Positions 8,325 to 17,286 of a stretch of 64,000 nt of DNA are shown here, in pieces. Below the pieces are notes generated by a model. It did no database searches and was not told the origin of the DNA. It worked only from the letters and a program-made list of their open reading frames with translations. Position 1 is the stretch's first letter. The number at the start of each line of letters is the position of its first letter. This DNA comes from Nocardioides mangrovicus (GTDB lineage: Bacteria > Actinomycetota > Actinomycetes > Propionibacteriales > Nocardioidaceae), in the NCBI RefSeq assembly GCF_003674065.1, contig NZ_RDBE01000007.1:1-64000 (forward strand), read 5' to 3'. The position numbers and the translations under genes were made by a program.

Positions 8325-8861
8325 TCAGGCGCGGGTGCCGACGACCGCGGTGTCCTGCGCCGCCGCCGGCTCGACCGCGTCGAACCGGTGGGCGACGTAG
8401 ACGCCGACGCACCACACCGCCACGCCGAGAACAGCGGTGACCGGCAGGACGCCGAGCCCTGCGGCGGAGTCTCGCACGAGGACGACGGCCTGGAGAACGG
8501 CTGTCAGGACCAGTGCGACCAGCGACTGCGCGCGGTTGCGGACCAGTCGGCCCGCGCTGTAGGCGAGCACCAGCGAGAGCGGCAGCCCCGCCCCGCAGCG
8601 CACCAGCCAGCCGAAGGCGAGCACGTGCACCGCCATGGCGACGATGCTGGTGAGCACCACCGCCGTCAGGTTGATCCGCCGAAACAGCACCGGCACGGTC
8701 GCCAGCAAGAACACCGGGACCAGCAGCCAGGAGGTCGAGTCGATCCTGGTCTTGTCGTCCGCCCCGCCCATGTTCTCGACCATCAGCCAGATCCCCAGGC
8801 CGCTGGTGATCACGGCCAGCACGGCATCGCTGGGACGGATCCTTCCGAGCACCTTCTCCAT
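8325..8861 (-). CDS. Membrane protein, paralogue of the sensor half of the neighbouring kinase-like gene
   Basis: The 178-residue product aligns with residues 8-155 of the protein encoded at 7175-8308. Shared blocks include VENM against VENV, RIDSTSW against RVDSHSW, and HVLAFGWLVRCGAGLPL against HILAFGWIARCGSGLPL. It has four to five membrane segments and no kinase domain, so it is either a truncated duplicate or a stand-alone sensor subunit. ATG 8861 is preceded by GGGAG with 6 bases between; ATG 8876 upstream lacks a comparable site. The gap to the next gene is 16 bases, so the three leftward genes probably form one operon. Confidence 0.75.
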   Translation of the reverse strand: MEKVLGRIRPSDAVLAVITSGLGIWLMVENMGGADDKTRIDSTSWLLVPVFLLATVPVLFRRINLTAVVLTSIVAMAVHVLAFGWLVRCGAGLPLSLVLAYSAGRLVRNRAQSLVALVLTAVLQAVVLVRDSAAGLGVLPVTAVLGVAVWCVGVYVAHRFDAVEPAAAQDTAVVGTRA

Positions 8862-8950
8862 GTCTGTCTCCCTCATCCCCGACGAGGGCCAGCCCCTCGA
8901 CGTGCCTCGACGCTAGGAACGCGGTGGGGTCGTCGACATCGTGCTGGAGT

Positions 8951-9007
8951 GCCGTTCCGGCGCGGCGGGATCCTTCTCGAGGAGGACCCCGGGCGGGCCG
9001 GAACGGC
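8951..9007. promoter_or_regulatory. Perfect 11-base inverted repeat upstream of the response regulator
   Basis: GCCGTTCCGGC (8951-8961) and GCCGGAACGGC (8997-9007) are exact reverse complements separated by 35 bases in the divergent spacer (8862-9020). The right arm ends 13 bases before the regulator GTG. A role as a pair of sites for the response regulator is an inference. Confidence 0.45.
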
Positions 9008-9020
9008 GGAGAATGACGCC

Positions 9021-9680
9021 GTGACCATCCGCGTGCTGATCGCCGACGACCAGCAGCTGCTGCGCACCGGCTTCCGCGCGATCCTCGACTTCGAGCCCGA
9101 CATCGAGGTGGTCGGCGAGGCCGAGGACGGGCTCGACGTCGTGCGCCGGGCGGCGGCGCTACGGCCCGACGTGGTGCTGATGGACATCCGGATGCCGCAC
9201 CTGGACGGGCTCGCGGCCACCGAGCAGATCCTGGCCACCGACGAACCGCCGCGAGTGGTCGTGCTGACCACCTTCGACCTCAACGAGTACGTCTACCGCG
9301 CCCTGCGAGCCGGGGCGAGCGGCTTCCTCCTGAAGGACGCGCCGTCCTCGCGGCTGCTGGCCGCGGTGCGCGCGGCGGCCGGCGGCGAGGAGCTGATCGA
9401 GCCCTCGATCACGCGCCGCCTGGTGGCCAGCTTCGCCCCGGCCGAGCCGGTCGCGCCGTGCGAGGACGCCGTCGACGTCCTCGGGCTGACCGACCGCGAG
9501 CTCGACGTGCTGCGGCTGGTCGCGCGCGGGCTCTCCAACGCCGAGATCGCCGCGGAGTTGGTGGTGGCCGAGACCACAGTCAAGACGCACGTCGGCCGGA
9601 TCCTGATGAAGCTCGACGTCCGCGACCGCGTGCAGGCGGTCGTCATGGCCTACGAGACCGGCTTCGTGGCCCCCGGCTGA
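9021..9680 (+). CDS. Two-component response regulator, NarL/FixJ family
   Basis: The receiver domain (residues 1-120) has the acidic pair Asp9-Asp10, the phosphorylated Asp55 in VVLMDIRMP, the switch Thr in VVLTT, and Lys105 in FLLKDAP. The LuxR-type DNA-binding domain follows (about 150-212, with LTDRELDVLRLVARGLSN and TVKTHVGRILMKLDV). The length of 219 residues is typical. GTG 9021 has GGAG about 9 bases upstream. It is divergent from the three sensor genes and is presumably their output regulator. Confidence 0.92.
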   Translation: MTIRVLIADDQQLLRTGFRAILDFEPDIEVVGEAEDGLDVVRRAAALRPDVVLMDIRMPHLDGLAATEQILATDEPPRVVVLTTFDLNEYVYRALRAGASGFLLKDAPSSRLLAAVRAAAGGEELIEPSITRRLVASFAPAEPVAPCEDAVDVLGLTDRELDVLRLVARGLSNAEIAAELVVAETTVKTHVGRILMKLDVRDRVQAVVMAYETGFVAPG

Positions 9681-9776
9681 GGCAGTTTCGCGTCCACAGG
9701 CGCCCGAACGGCGCAGTTCTCCACAGCCGCCTCACTCGTTCTCGATCCGGCCGCGCCGCGCGACGAGCCTGTCCGC

Positions 9777-10136
9777 ATGACCACTCACAACCGCCGGCTC
9801 GGCACCTACGGCGAGAACTGCGCGACGGCCCACCTGCTGCGGCTGGGCATGGAGGTGCTGGACCGCAACTGGCGGTGCGACCTGGGCGAGCTCGACCTGG
9901 TGCTGCGCGAGGGCGGCACCGCCGTCTTCTGCGAGGTCAAGACCCGCACCAGCACCGCCTTCGGCGACCCGCTCGAGGCGGTCACGCCGGTCAAGGCGCA
10001 GCGACTACGCCACCTGGCCGATCGCTGGCTGGAGGTGCACCACGTGCGCCCGCGCGACGTCCGCATCGACCTGGTGGGCGTGCTGCTCGGCCCGGCCGGC
10101 CGCACCACCATCGAGCACGTGAGGGGAGCCTGCTGA
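9777..10136 (+). CDS. yraN: UPF0102 family protein YraN, putative nuclease fold
   Basis: This 119-residue protein has the family's endonuclease-like fold signature: GELDLVLREGGTAVFCEVKTR contains the D-x(n)-EVK pattern of restriction-endonuclease-like proteins. YraN genes neighbour rnhB, comM and dprA in many bacteria, and the same order is seen here. The biochemical activity is not established. The stop TGA shares a base with the comM ATG (TGATG). Confidence 0.93.
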   Translation: MTTHNRRLGTYGENCATAHLLRLGMEVLDRNWRCDLGELDLVLREGGTAVFCEVKTRTSTAFGDPLEAVTPVKAQRLRHLADRWLEVHHVRPRDVRIDLVGVLLGPAGRTTIEHVRGAC

Positions 10137-11779
10137 TGGCCGTCGCCACCACGCACACGGTCACCCTCGACGGGGCCACGGGCTACGTCATCGACGTCCA
10201 GACCGACGTCGCCTCGGGCACCGTCTCCGTCGACGTCGTCGGCCGCCCCGACGTCGCCATCAACGAGGCAATCGCCCGGTGCCGCTCGGCGGTGCTCAAC
10301 GACGACCTCGACTGGCCGAGCAGCCGCCGCGTGACGATCCTGCTCAGCCCCGCCGACCTGCCCAAGCGCGGACCGCACTTCGATCTCGCCATCGCCATCG
10401 GCGTGCTCGCCGCCAACCGCGCGATCAAGCCCGAGCACCTGGCCGACGTCGTGCTCATCGGCGAGCTCACCCTCGACGGCCGGCTGCGGGCGGTGCCCGG
10501 AGCGCTGCCGATGGTGATGGCTGCGAGCCGCCGCGGCATCCGGCGGGTCATCGTGCCCGAACCGCAGGCGGCAGAAGCCCAGATGGTGCCCGGCACCGAG
10601 GTCTACGGCGTGCGCTCGCTTCGCCAGGCCATCGCCGTACTCACTGGCGCGGCCGAGATCCCCGAGGCGCCCGAGGTCGATCCGCTGCCCGGGCAGGCGC
10701 TGCTGCGCTGGCGCGGCGAGGAGCGGCTCGAGGGCCTCGACCTGGCCGACGTCCGTGGCATGCCGGACGCGCGTTACGCACTCGAGGTCGCCGCCGCCGG
10801 GGGACACCACCTGCTGCTCACCGGTCCCAAGGGTGCGGGCAAGACGACGCTGGCCGAGCGGCTGCCGGGCCTGCTGCCCGACCTCGAGCTGGCCGAGTCG
10901 CTGGAGGTCACCGCGCTGCACTCGCTGGCCGGATCGCTCGCGCCGGGCGCGCCGATCATCGACCGACCACCGTTCATCGCACCGCACCACTCCGCCAGCA
11001 GGGCTAGCATCGTCGGTGGCGGCACCGGCCGGGTGCGCCCGGGTGAGGTGAGCAAGGCCCACCTCGGCATCCTCTTCCTGGACGAGTTCCCGCTGCTGAG
11101 CTCCGACATCGTCGAGTCGCTGCGCGAGCCGTTGGAGAGCGGCGACATCACCATCGCCCGCGGCGCAGAGTTCGCCGTCTTCCCGGCGCGCGCGATGGTG
11201 GTACTGGCGGCGAACCCGTGCCCCTGTGGCAACTACAGCGTCACCCACTCCACGAACCGGTGCACCTGCCCTCGACCCAAGCGCGACGCGTACCGGGCCA
11301 AGCTCGAGGGTCCGGTGGCCGACCGGATCGACATCCATCGCAAGATCATGCCGACGCGGACGGGCAGCGACGGCCGCAGCGAACCGACCGAACAGGTGAG
11401 GCGCCGCGTCATGCTGGCCCGCAGCCGGCAGTCCGCCCGCTACCTCGACACCCACTGGCGGCTCAACCGCGACGTCCCGGGACCGGCACTGACCGAGCGC
11501 TGGCCGCTCAGCCCGGCAGCGCGGCTGCGGCTCGACGAGCTCGTCTACACCCAGGGGACGATCACCCAGCGCGGCGCCGCTCGGGTGCACCGGCTCGCCT
11601 GGACGGTGGCCGACCTGCGAGGCGTCGAGCAGCCCGGCACCGAGGAGCTCGACGTGGCCCTCCGGCTGCGGACCGGCGAGCCGCTGCTGATGAGCTCGTT
11701 GCCGCGGCAGCGGCCCGTCCCGCTGGGAGAGGCCGCCGAGCCGTCGTTGGCGCTCGTCGACGGCGAGGCCTCGGCATGA
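10136..11779 (+). CDS. comM: YifB/ComM family Mg-chelatase-like AAA ATPase
   Basis: ComM is a hexameric helicase that promotes branch migration during transformation-linked recombination. The product is 547 residues with an N-terminal ChlI domain (1-170), Walker A GPKGAGKT at 230-237, Walker B LFLDEFP at 313-319 and a C-terminal Mg-chelatase domain. The cysteine cluster NPCPCGNY plus CTCPRP is also present, as usual in the family. It is coupled to yraN upstream and to dprA downstream (ATGA overlap), giving a DNA uptake/recombination operon of three genes. Confidence 0.95.
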   Translation: MAVATTHTVTLDGATGYVIDVQTDVASGTVSVDVVGRPDVAINEAIARCRSAVLNDDLDWPSSRRVTILLSPADLPKRGPHFDLAIAIGVLAANRAIKPEHLADVVLIGELTLDGRLRAVPGALPMVMAASRRGIRRVIVPEPQAAEAQMVPGTEVYGVRSLRQAIAVLTGAAEIPEAPEVDPLPGQALLRWRGEERLEGLDLADVRGMPDARYALEVAAAGGHHLLLTGPKGAGKTTLAERLPGLLPDLELAESLEVTALHSLAGSLAPGAPIIDRPPFIAPHHSASRASIVGGGTGRVRPGEVSKAHLGILFLDEFPLLSSDIVESLREPLESGDITIARGAEFAVFPARAMVVLAANPCPCGNYSVTHSTNRCTCPRPKRDAYRAKLEGPVADRIDIHRKIMPTRTGSDGRSEPTEQVRRRVMLARSRQSARYLDTHWRLNRDVPGPALTERWPLSPAARLRLDELVYTQGTITQRGAARVHRLAWTVADLRGVEQPGTEELDVALRLRTGEPLLMSSLPRQRPVPLGEAAEPSLALVDGEASA

Positions 11780-12936
11780 GCGCGGGGAGCGCTCCGTCGC
11801 GGGCGGAGCGGTTGGCCCGGGTGGCGCTGTGCCGCCTGACGGAGCCGGCCAACCCGGAGCTCGCCCGCAGAGTGGCCGCCGGCGGGGCCGAGGCCCTCTA
11901 CGAGGAGCTGCGCTCGCCGCGGGGGTCGTCGGCGCCGGAGGCCGCCGCCGACGTCGCCGCCCGGCTGGCCGACCTCGATCCGGCCGGCGACCTGCGTCGC
12001 GCCGAGCAGGTCGGCGCCCGGTTCGTGATCCCCGGCGACGACGAGTGGCCCGAGCAGCTCGACCCGCTGACCGCGGCCGAGCCGGTCGGCCACCAGGGCG
12101 GCGCACCGATCGGGCTGTGGGTGCGTGGGCGGCTGCACCTGGCCGAGACCATGGCACGGGCCGTCGCCGTCGTCGGGGCACGCAGTGCCACCACCTACGG
12201 CGGCGACGTCGCCGTCGAGATCGCCGCCGGCGTCAGCGAGGCCGGCTACACGGTGGTCTCGGGGGGTGCGTTCGGCATCGACCTGGCCGCGCACCGCGGA
12301 GCGCTGGCCAGCCATCGGCCCACGGTGGCGGTGATGGCCTGCGGCCCCGACCGCGTCTACCCGCTCGACCATCGCGAGCTGATCGACCACATCGCCCGGA
12401 CCGGGCTCGTCGTCAGCGACCTGGCCCCGGGCTGCACCCCCACCAAGTGGCGGTTCCTGGCCCGCAACCGCATCATCGCCGGGTTGAGCCTGGGCACCGT
12501 GGTCGTGGAGGCGGCCACCCGCAGCGGCGCGGCGAACACGGCGAGCTGGACCGAGAGCCTGCACCGGCCGGTCATGGGGGTCCCCGGTCCGATCACCAGT
12601 GCGCAGTCCGAGGGGGTGCACCGGTTGATCCGCACCCGCGGCGCGCTGCTGGTCACCCGCGCGGCCGAGGTGCTCGAGGTGGTGGCGCCGATGGGGGAGC
12701 ACCTGATGCCGGACGTGGTCGGCGAGGTCCGCCCCACCGACGGCCTGCGCCTGCTCGACCAGCAGGTGCTCGACGCCGTCCCGATCTCGGTCGCCGCCGA
12801 CCTCGACCAGATCACCCGCCACGCCGGCCTGGCCGCCTCGTCGGTCGAGCTCGCACTGGGACGGCTGGCCGACCTGGGCCACGTACGTCTCGATCAGGGC
12901 CGCTGGCGCAAGGCGCCGCGGTGCAGGTCGGCGTGA
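11776..12936 (+). CDS. dprA: DNA-processing protein DprA/Smf
   Basis: DprA binds incoming single-stranded DNA and loads RecA. The 386-residue product has the Rossmann-like core with VVGARSATTYG, the block SGGAFGIDLAAHRGAL, and FLARNRIIAGLS. A C-terminal winged-helix part starts near residue 330 (VAADLDQITRHAGLAASSVE). Most DprA proteins read GMARGID at the second block; here it is GGAFGID, which is common in actinobacteria. The ATG overlaps the comM stop. Confidence 0.95.
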   Translation: MSAGSAPSRAERLARVALCRLTEPANPELARRVAAGGAEALYEELRSPRGSSAPEAAADVAARLADLDPAGDLRRAEQVGARFVIPGDDEWPEQLDPLTAAEPVGHQGGAPIGLWVRGRLHLAETMARAVAVVGARSATTYGGDVAVEIAAGVSEAGYTVVSGGAFGIDLAAHRGALASHRPTVAVMACGPDRVYPLDHRELIDHIARTGLVVSDLAPGCTPTKWRFLARNRIIAGLSLGTVVVEAATRSGAANTASWTESLHRPVMGVPGPITSAQSEGVHRLIRTRGALLVTRAAEVLEVVAPMGEHLMPDVVGEVRPTDGLRLLDQQVLDAVPISVAADLDQITRHAGLAASSVELALGRLADLGHVRLDQGRWRKAPRCRSA

Positions 12937-13022
12937 GCCACGAGGAACGCCTCGGCGGGCGGGGTTGTCCACAGGTGGCGCTCGCAGGGTTACCAGCCAC
13001 CCCTCCGGGTAGGTAGAACGTC

Positions 13023-13580
13023 ATGGTGCGCACGACGGTCCTGGCCTCGGCGGCGGCAGCGGCCGTCACCACCGCCGCCCTGGCCGGCTGCGGCGGCGGC
13101 GACAGTCCGAAGCCCGCACCGTTCACGCCCTCGGCGGCCGCCTCCGCCTCGGCCTCCCCGAGCGGAGCACCGACGATGCCCGCCGAGGCGCAGGGCACCA
13201 GCCCGGAGTCGGCGGAGGCGTTCGTGCGGTACTACATGGCGATCTACAGCTACTCGGCCCGCACAGGCGATACCGCTCCGATGAAGCGGCTAGTAACGGA
13301 CGAATGCCGATCGTGCTCTAACTCGATCGCTCTTATTGACAAGACCTATGCGTCGGGCGGGCACGCAGAGGGCCGCGGCTACTCCGTAAGCAAACTGACC
13401 GGGAAGAGATCTGGACCTGGATCCGTAATTCTCGAAGGGACTGTCACCCAGTACGGCCAGCAGTTCCTGGCCTCAGCGTCGGCGACCCCCACCAGCTTTC
13501 CCCGTGGCACCTTCCGGGCTCGATTTGAGTTGGCGAACACAGAGGATGTCTGGCACCTGAATGGACTGTTTTTGCTGTGA
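13023..13580 (+). CDS. DUF6318-like secreted lipoprotein, mosaic composition
   Basis: The 185-residue product has a lipoprotein signal with lipobox ALAGC (Cys23), a Ser/Ala/Pro-rich linker, and a globular domain (about 65-185) beginning EAFVRYYMAIYSYSARTGD. That domain resembles actinobacterial DUF6318 lipoproteins; the family name is from memory of the pattern. From about base 13280 the DNA becomes visibly richer in A and T (for example codons TAT, ATT, TTT, AAA) than the first 260 bases of the same gene, and this continues into the next gene. The stop overlaps the GTG at 13577, so the pair is coupled. Function unknown. Confidence 0.75.
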   Translation: MVRTTVLASAAAAAVTTAALAGCGGGDSPKPAPFTPSAAASASASPSGAPTMPAEAQGTSPESAEAFVRYYMAIYSYSARTGDTAPMKRLVTDECRSCSNSIALIDKTYASGGHAEGRGYSVSKLTGKRSGPGSVILEGTVTQYGQQFLASASATPTSFPRGTFRARFELANTEDVWHLNGLFLL

Positions 13581-13861
13581 GATCTCTTCTAGTGGGCGTC
13601 ATCGCCATTGCTTCTATTGGACTATTTCCGGGCAGCGCCGTTGCGCGCAGTTGTCATGGTCAATCGACCTCGAGCCACAATGGCTTCAACGTCGGCTATG
13701 TGTGCCAATCCTCGGGCTCGGGAAGCGGGGGCACCTCCACCCACCCCGTCGTCCACGAGGCTCCGGCCCAGCCCGACGCCGGGGCGGGAACGGGCGCCTG
13801 CGCGGCGGTCGAGACCGAGGTGGCCGACGCCTGCCAGGCCGATCCGCGCCACCGCAGGTGA
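13577..13861 (+). CDS. N-terminal part of a secreted protein, frame broken after residue 90
   Basis: The 94-residue product starts with a signal peptide (about 1-24, cleavage near AVA-RSC) followed by a Ser/Gly/Thr linker and a CAAVETEVADAC segment. The frame ends at TGA 13859-13861. Similar proteins in related genomes continue as one chain through a PPPQVT-like junction, and here that junction is found in another frame (see 13858-14298). The first 150 bases are AT-richer than the chromosome, like the end of the preceding lipoprotein gene. The break may be a real mutation or a sequencing error. Confidence 0.6.
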   Translation: MRSLLVGVIAIASIGLFPGSAVARSCHGQSTSSHNGFNVGYVCQSSGSGSGGTSTHPVVHEAPAQPDAGAGTGACAAVETEVADACQADPRHRR

Positions 13862-14298
13862 CCGCGCCGCTCGTGGGGGAGGCCTTCCAGCACGTGCCGG
13901 TGCCGCACCTGGCCTCGCTCACCCAGCCGACGGGCAAGACCCTGGTCAACTTCGCCACGATCTTCTACGTCCAGGCCGCCTCCTTCGACACCGCGCTGAC
14001 CCTGCTCGGGCAGCAGGTGACCCTCCACGTGCGGCCGGTGTCCTACGCCTGGGACCACGGTGACGGCGTCGTGACCACCACGACCGGTCCGGGAGCGCCG
14101 TATCCGCGCAAGGACGTCGTGTACCGCTACCAGAAGGCGACGACCACGGTCCGCCACCACGTCAGCGTCACGTGGGCAGCCACGTTCCAGGTGAACGGGG
14201 GGCCGGCGGCCGACGTGCCGGGCACGGTCACCACCACGGGGCCGGACACGGCCTTGCGCGTCGTCGAGGCGACGCCGGTGCTGGTCGGCGACCAGTAG
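13858..14298 (+). CDS. C-terminal part of the secreted protein, PKD-like domain, in a shifted frame
   Basis: This 146-codon stretch begins at GTG 13858, which overlaps the preceding TGA (GTGA). It encodes [18 protein letters not shown], then [21 protein letters not shown], then a PKD-like segment around [18 protein letters not shown] and [18 protein letters not shown]. It has no signal peptide of its own, so as a separate gene it would make a cytoplasmic product, which is implausible for this fold. A frameshifted single secreted protein is the better reading. Composition here is back to normal high GC. Confidence 0.6.
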   Translation: MTAPLVGEAFQHVPVPHLASLTQPTGKTLVNFATIFYVQAASFDTALTLLGQQVTLHVRPVSYAWDHGDGVVTTTTGPGAPYPRKDVVYRYQKATTTVRHHVSVTWAATFQVNGGPAADVPGTVTTTGPDTALRVVEATPVLVGDQ

Positions 14299-14328
14299 CG
14301 GCTCCCGCGATCGGTCGGTCCCTGTTAC

Positions 14329-14334
14329 TACAGT
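14329..14334 (+). promoter_or_regulatory. -10 box of a leaderless xerC transcript
   Basis: TACAGT is followed by 7 bases and GTG 14342. There is no Shine-Dalgarno before either candidate GTG. Confidence 0.5.
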
Positions 14335-14341
14335 GACGGAT

Positions 14342-15280
14342 GTGACCGAGCAGCCGGAGGGCGTCGACCTGCCCGAGCCGATGGCGGCGGCCCTGGCCAG
14401 CTACGAACGGCATCTGGTCTCCGAACGCGACCTGACCCCCCACTCGGTCCGGGCCTATGTCGGCGACGTCCGGGCGATGCTGGAGCACGCGAGCGCCCTG
14501 GGCCACGCGGACCTGCGCGGCATCGACACCCGAGCCCTGCGCAGCTGGCTGGCCAAGCAGCAGACCCTGGGCAAGGCGCGCACGACGATCGCGCGACGGG
14601 CGACAGCGGTGCGGGTGTTCACCGCCTGGGCGCTGCGCACCGGGCTGATCGAGACCGACCCCGGTGCGCACCTGGGCACTCCGCGCGCTCACCGCACCCT
14701 GCCGCCGGCGCTGGACCAGCAGGAGGCGCGCAGCCTGCTGGAGAACGCGGCCACCGCTTGCGACGACGGCAGCGAGGTCGGCATCCGCGACGCCGCGATG
14801 CTCGAGCTGCTCTACGCCACCGGCATCCGGGTGGGGGAGCTGTGCGGGCTCGACGTCGACGACCTCGACCGGCACCGCAGGGTGGTGCGGGTGCTGGGCA
14901 AGGGACGCAAGGAGCGGACGGTTCCGTTCGGTCTGCCGGCCGACCGCGCGCTGGAGCACTGGCTGCTCGGCGGACGGCCCGGGCTGGCGGTGAGCGGCTC
15001 GGGTCCGGCGCTGTTCCTGGGCGCCCGCGGCCGCAGGATCGACCAGCGAGCGGTGCGGACGATGGTGCACCAGCGCCTGGCCGACGTGCCCGGGGCGCCC
15101 GACCTGGGTCCCCACGGGCTGCGCCACACCGCGGCCACGCACCTGCTCGAGGGTGGCGCGGACCTGCGCACGGTCCAGGAGCTGCTCGGCCACGCCTCGC
15201 TGTCGACGACGCAGATCTACACCCACGTCAGCAACGAGCGGTTGCGGGCGGCCTACCGGCTGGCTCACCCCCGGGCCTGA
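14342..15280 (+). CDS. xerC: Tyrosine recombinase XerC
   Basis: XerC acts with XerD at dif to resolve chromosome dimers. The 312-residue product has the SAM-like N-terminal domain (14-105) and the catalytic domain with Arg163 (TGIRVGEL), His258 and Arg261 ([12 protein letters not shown]), His284 ([10 protein letters not shown]) and Tyr293 (QIYTHV). GTG 14342 is preferred over the in-frame GTG 14333 because of the TACAGT box exactly placed for leaderless initiation. The gene sits between dprA and rpsB as in other actinobacteria. Its last 16 bases overlap the end of the converging LysR gene. Confidence 0.93.
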   Translation: MTEQPEGVDLPEPMAAALASYERHLVSERDLTPHSVRAYVGDVRAMLEHASALGHADLRGIDTRALRSWLAKQQTLGKARTTIARRATAVRVFTAWALRTGLIETDPGAHLGTPRAHRTLPPALDQQEARSLLENAATACDDGSEVGIRDAAMLELLYATGIRVGELCGLDVDDLDRHRRVVRVLGKGRKERTVPFGLPADRALEHWLLGGRPGLAVSGSGPALFLGARGRRIDQRAVRTMVHQRLADVPGAPDLGPHGLRHTAATHLLEGGADLRTVQELLGHASLSTTQIYTHVSNERLRAAYRLAHPRA

Positions 15281-16179
15281 TCGCGCTCCTGGTCCGGCGA
15301 GCGCAGCAGGTCGAGCACGAGGGCCAGCGGTGGCCACTGCTCGCGCCCGCGGCGCACCACGGTCCGCGCGCGCAGCTCGAGGTCCGGTTCGCGCACGGGG
15401 AGGACGGCGACCCGGTCGCCGTCGCGATCGAGCGGGAGCAGGCCCACGCCGAGTCCGGCGAGCACCATGTCGGCCACGAGGTCGAGGCTGTCGGCGCGGT
15501 GGGTGATGCGCGGGGCGAACCCGGCCAGCGAGCACGCGACCCGCAGCACCTCGTCGTCGGCGGTGTTGCGCGAGTTCACGATCCACTCGCTGTCCCGGAA
15601 GGCCGAGACGGTCGCGGCGGCATCGGTCGCCTGCGCGGCGACACCGGCGCGGTCGGCCGGCACCCCGAGCCCCCAGGGCGTCGCGTAGAGCGAGCCGGTG
15701 CTGGTGGTCGGGTCACTCGCCGCGGGCGCCAGGTTGTAGTCGTAGCCGATCACCAGGTCCACCTCGTCGGCGTCCAAGAGCGCCACGGCCTCGTTCGGCT
15801 CGTGCTCGCGCACCACCAGCCGCACGTCGGGATGCTCGTCGGCCAGCCGGGTCACCACCGGCAGCACCCGCCGTCGGATGGCCGAGGCGAACGCGGCCAC
15901 GCGTACGACGCCGGCCGGTGCGGCGCGGGGGTCCAGGTCGGCCCGGGCCGCCTCCAGGGCGGCGAGCACCGTCACCGCGTGCTCGGCCAGGCGCCGGCCC
16001 GCCGGGGTGAGCCGGACCCGACGGCCGTCGGGCTCGAGCAGCTCGACGCCGGCTTCGCGGGCCAGCACGCCGAGCTGCTGGGAGATCGTCGAGGTGGTGG
16101 TGTGCATCGACGCGGCGACCTCGCGCATCGACCCCAGCCGCGACAGCTCGAGCAGCATCTCCAGGCGGCGCGGATCCAC
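15265..16179 (-). CDS. LysR family transcriptional regulator
   Basis: The 304-residue product has a winged-helix N-terminus ([25 protein letters not shown] within 4-30, then [13 protein letters not shown]) and a substrate-binding domain from about residue 90 ([19 protein letters not shown]). It is divergent from the EamA transporter gene at 16264 with an 84-base spacer, the classic arrangement in which the LysR protein controls the neighbouring exporter. GTG 16179 is the start; an AACAAT box lies 6 bases upstream, so the mRNA may be leaderless. Effector unknown. Confidence 0.87.
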   Translation of the reverse strand: MDPRRLEMLLELSRLGSMREVAASMHTTTSTISQQLGVLAREAGVELLEPDGRRVRLTPAGRRLAEHAVTVLAALEAARADLDPRAAPAGVVRVAAFASAIRRRVLPVVTRLADEHPDVRLVVREHEPNEAVALLDADEVDLVIGYDYNLAPAASDPTTSTGSLYATPWGLGVPADRAGVAAQATDAAATVSAFRDSEWIVNSRNTADDEVLRVACSLAGFAPRITHRADSLDLVADMVLAGLGVGLLPLDRDGDRVAVLPVREPDLELRARTVVRRGREQWPPLALVLDLLRSPDQERDQARG

Positions 16180-16263
16180 TCGCTCATTGTTCGCCGCACC
16201 TGGATGAATAGTCCAGTTTTCTCACGTGGACGCGGACGGTGTGATCCGAGCAGAATCATCGCC

Positions 16264-17286
16264 GTGAGCACCAGGTCGAGCCGCGTCGGCACCTCGATGG
16301 CGGTGGCCTCGATGTCGTGCGTGCAGCTCGGGCTTGCGCTGGCGGTGGGCCTGTTCGGCACGGTCGGTCCGCTCGGTGCGGCGTGGCTCCGGTTGGCCTG
16401 GGCCGGCCTGATCCTGCTGCTGGTCGTCCGGCCGCGCAGGAGCCGAGTGAGCCGGCGGGGGCTGCTGGTCGGCTCGGCGCTGGGGTGCGCGACCGCCGGC
16501 GTGACCACGCTGTTCATGGAGGCGGTCGCGAGGATCCCGCTGGGCACGGCGAGCGCGCTGGAGTTCCTCGGCCCCCTCGGGGTCGCGGTCGCCCGCAGTC
16601 GCGGTCGCGGCGCGCTGGCGTGGCCGGCCTCGGCGGCCGTCGGCGTCGTCCTGCTGACCGAGCCGTGGCGCGACCTGGCCGCGGGGTCGGGGGCCGACCT
16701 GGTCGGGGTCGGCTTCGCCCTCGCCGCGGCCGGGTGCTGGGCCGCGTACATCCTGCTCACCCAGGCGGTCGGCGACGAGCTGAGCGGCCTGACCGGCCTG
16801 GCCGTGTCGCTGCCGGTGGCCGGGGTCATCAGCACCCTGGTGGTCGCGGTGGCCGACCCGGGCCTCTGGTCGCACCTCGACGCGCGGGTGGTGCTGCTCG
16901 GCCTGGGCCTCGCGGTGCTCCTGCCCGTCGTGCCGTTCACGCTCGAGCTGCTGGCCCTGCGCCGGCTGACCACCTCGGCCTTCGGCACGCTGATGTGTCT
17001 CGAGCCGGCCATCGCGACCCTCGTCGGGCTGGTCGTCCTGCACCAGGTGCCCGGGCTGTGGCCCGCGGTGGGCGTGGCGTTCGTCGTCGCCGCCGGCCTC
17101 GGCGCCGAGCGTCACGGGGCGCGTGCGCCAGCGCCGACCGTGGCGCCCGCGGCAGCCGCGAGTCCTGCTCCCGTCGCGGTGGAGGACCCGCGCACGGGTG
17201 CCGCCCTGGTCGCCGACGTCGCGCCCGCCTGGAGCGGCAGCAGCCGCACGGGCTCGCCACCGACCAGCAGCAGCGGGTCGAGGTAG
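16264..17286 (+). CDS. EamA family transporter (RhtA-like)
   Basis: The 340-residue product has about ten hydrophobic helices in two EamA repeats (about 12-125 and 140-275). The block RIPLGTASALEFLGPLGVA and the late block SAFGTLMCLEPAIATLVGL are typical of the RhtA amino-acid/metabolite exporters. A hydrophilic Ala/Pro/Ser tail from about residue 282 has no homology, and its DNA overlaps the end of the M23 peptidase gene on the other strand by 175 bases. GTG 16264 is taken as start; in-frame ATGs lie 10-16 codons later. Substrate unknown; probably controlled by the divergent LysR protein. Confidence 0.85.
   Translation: MSTRSSRVGTSMAVASMSCVQLGLALAVGLFGTVGPLGAAWLRLAWAGLILLLVVRPRRSRVSRRGLLVGSALGCATAGVTTLFMEAVARIPLGTASALEFLGPLGVAVARSRGRGALAWPASAAVGVVLLTEPWRDLAAGSGADLVGVGFALAAAGCWAAYILLTQAVGDELSGLTGLAVSLPVAGVISTLVVAVADPGLWSHLDARVVLLGLGLAVLLPVVPFTLELLALRRLTTSAFGTLMCLEPAIATLVGLVVLHQVPGLWPAVGVAFVVAAGLGAERHGARAPAPTVAPAAAASPAPVAVEDPRTGAALVADVAPAWSGSSRTGSPPTSSSGSR

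Noticed and set aside
9806-12181. Very long open frame on the minus strand opposite comM-dprA
   Set aside because: It is a shadow of high-GC coding DNA; the plus strand holds clear ComM and DprA motifs and the antisense product has repetitive Arg/Pro/Gly composition without any fold signature.
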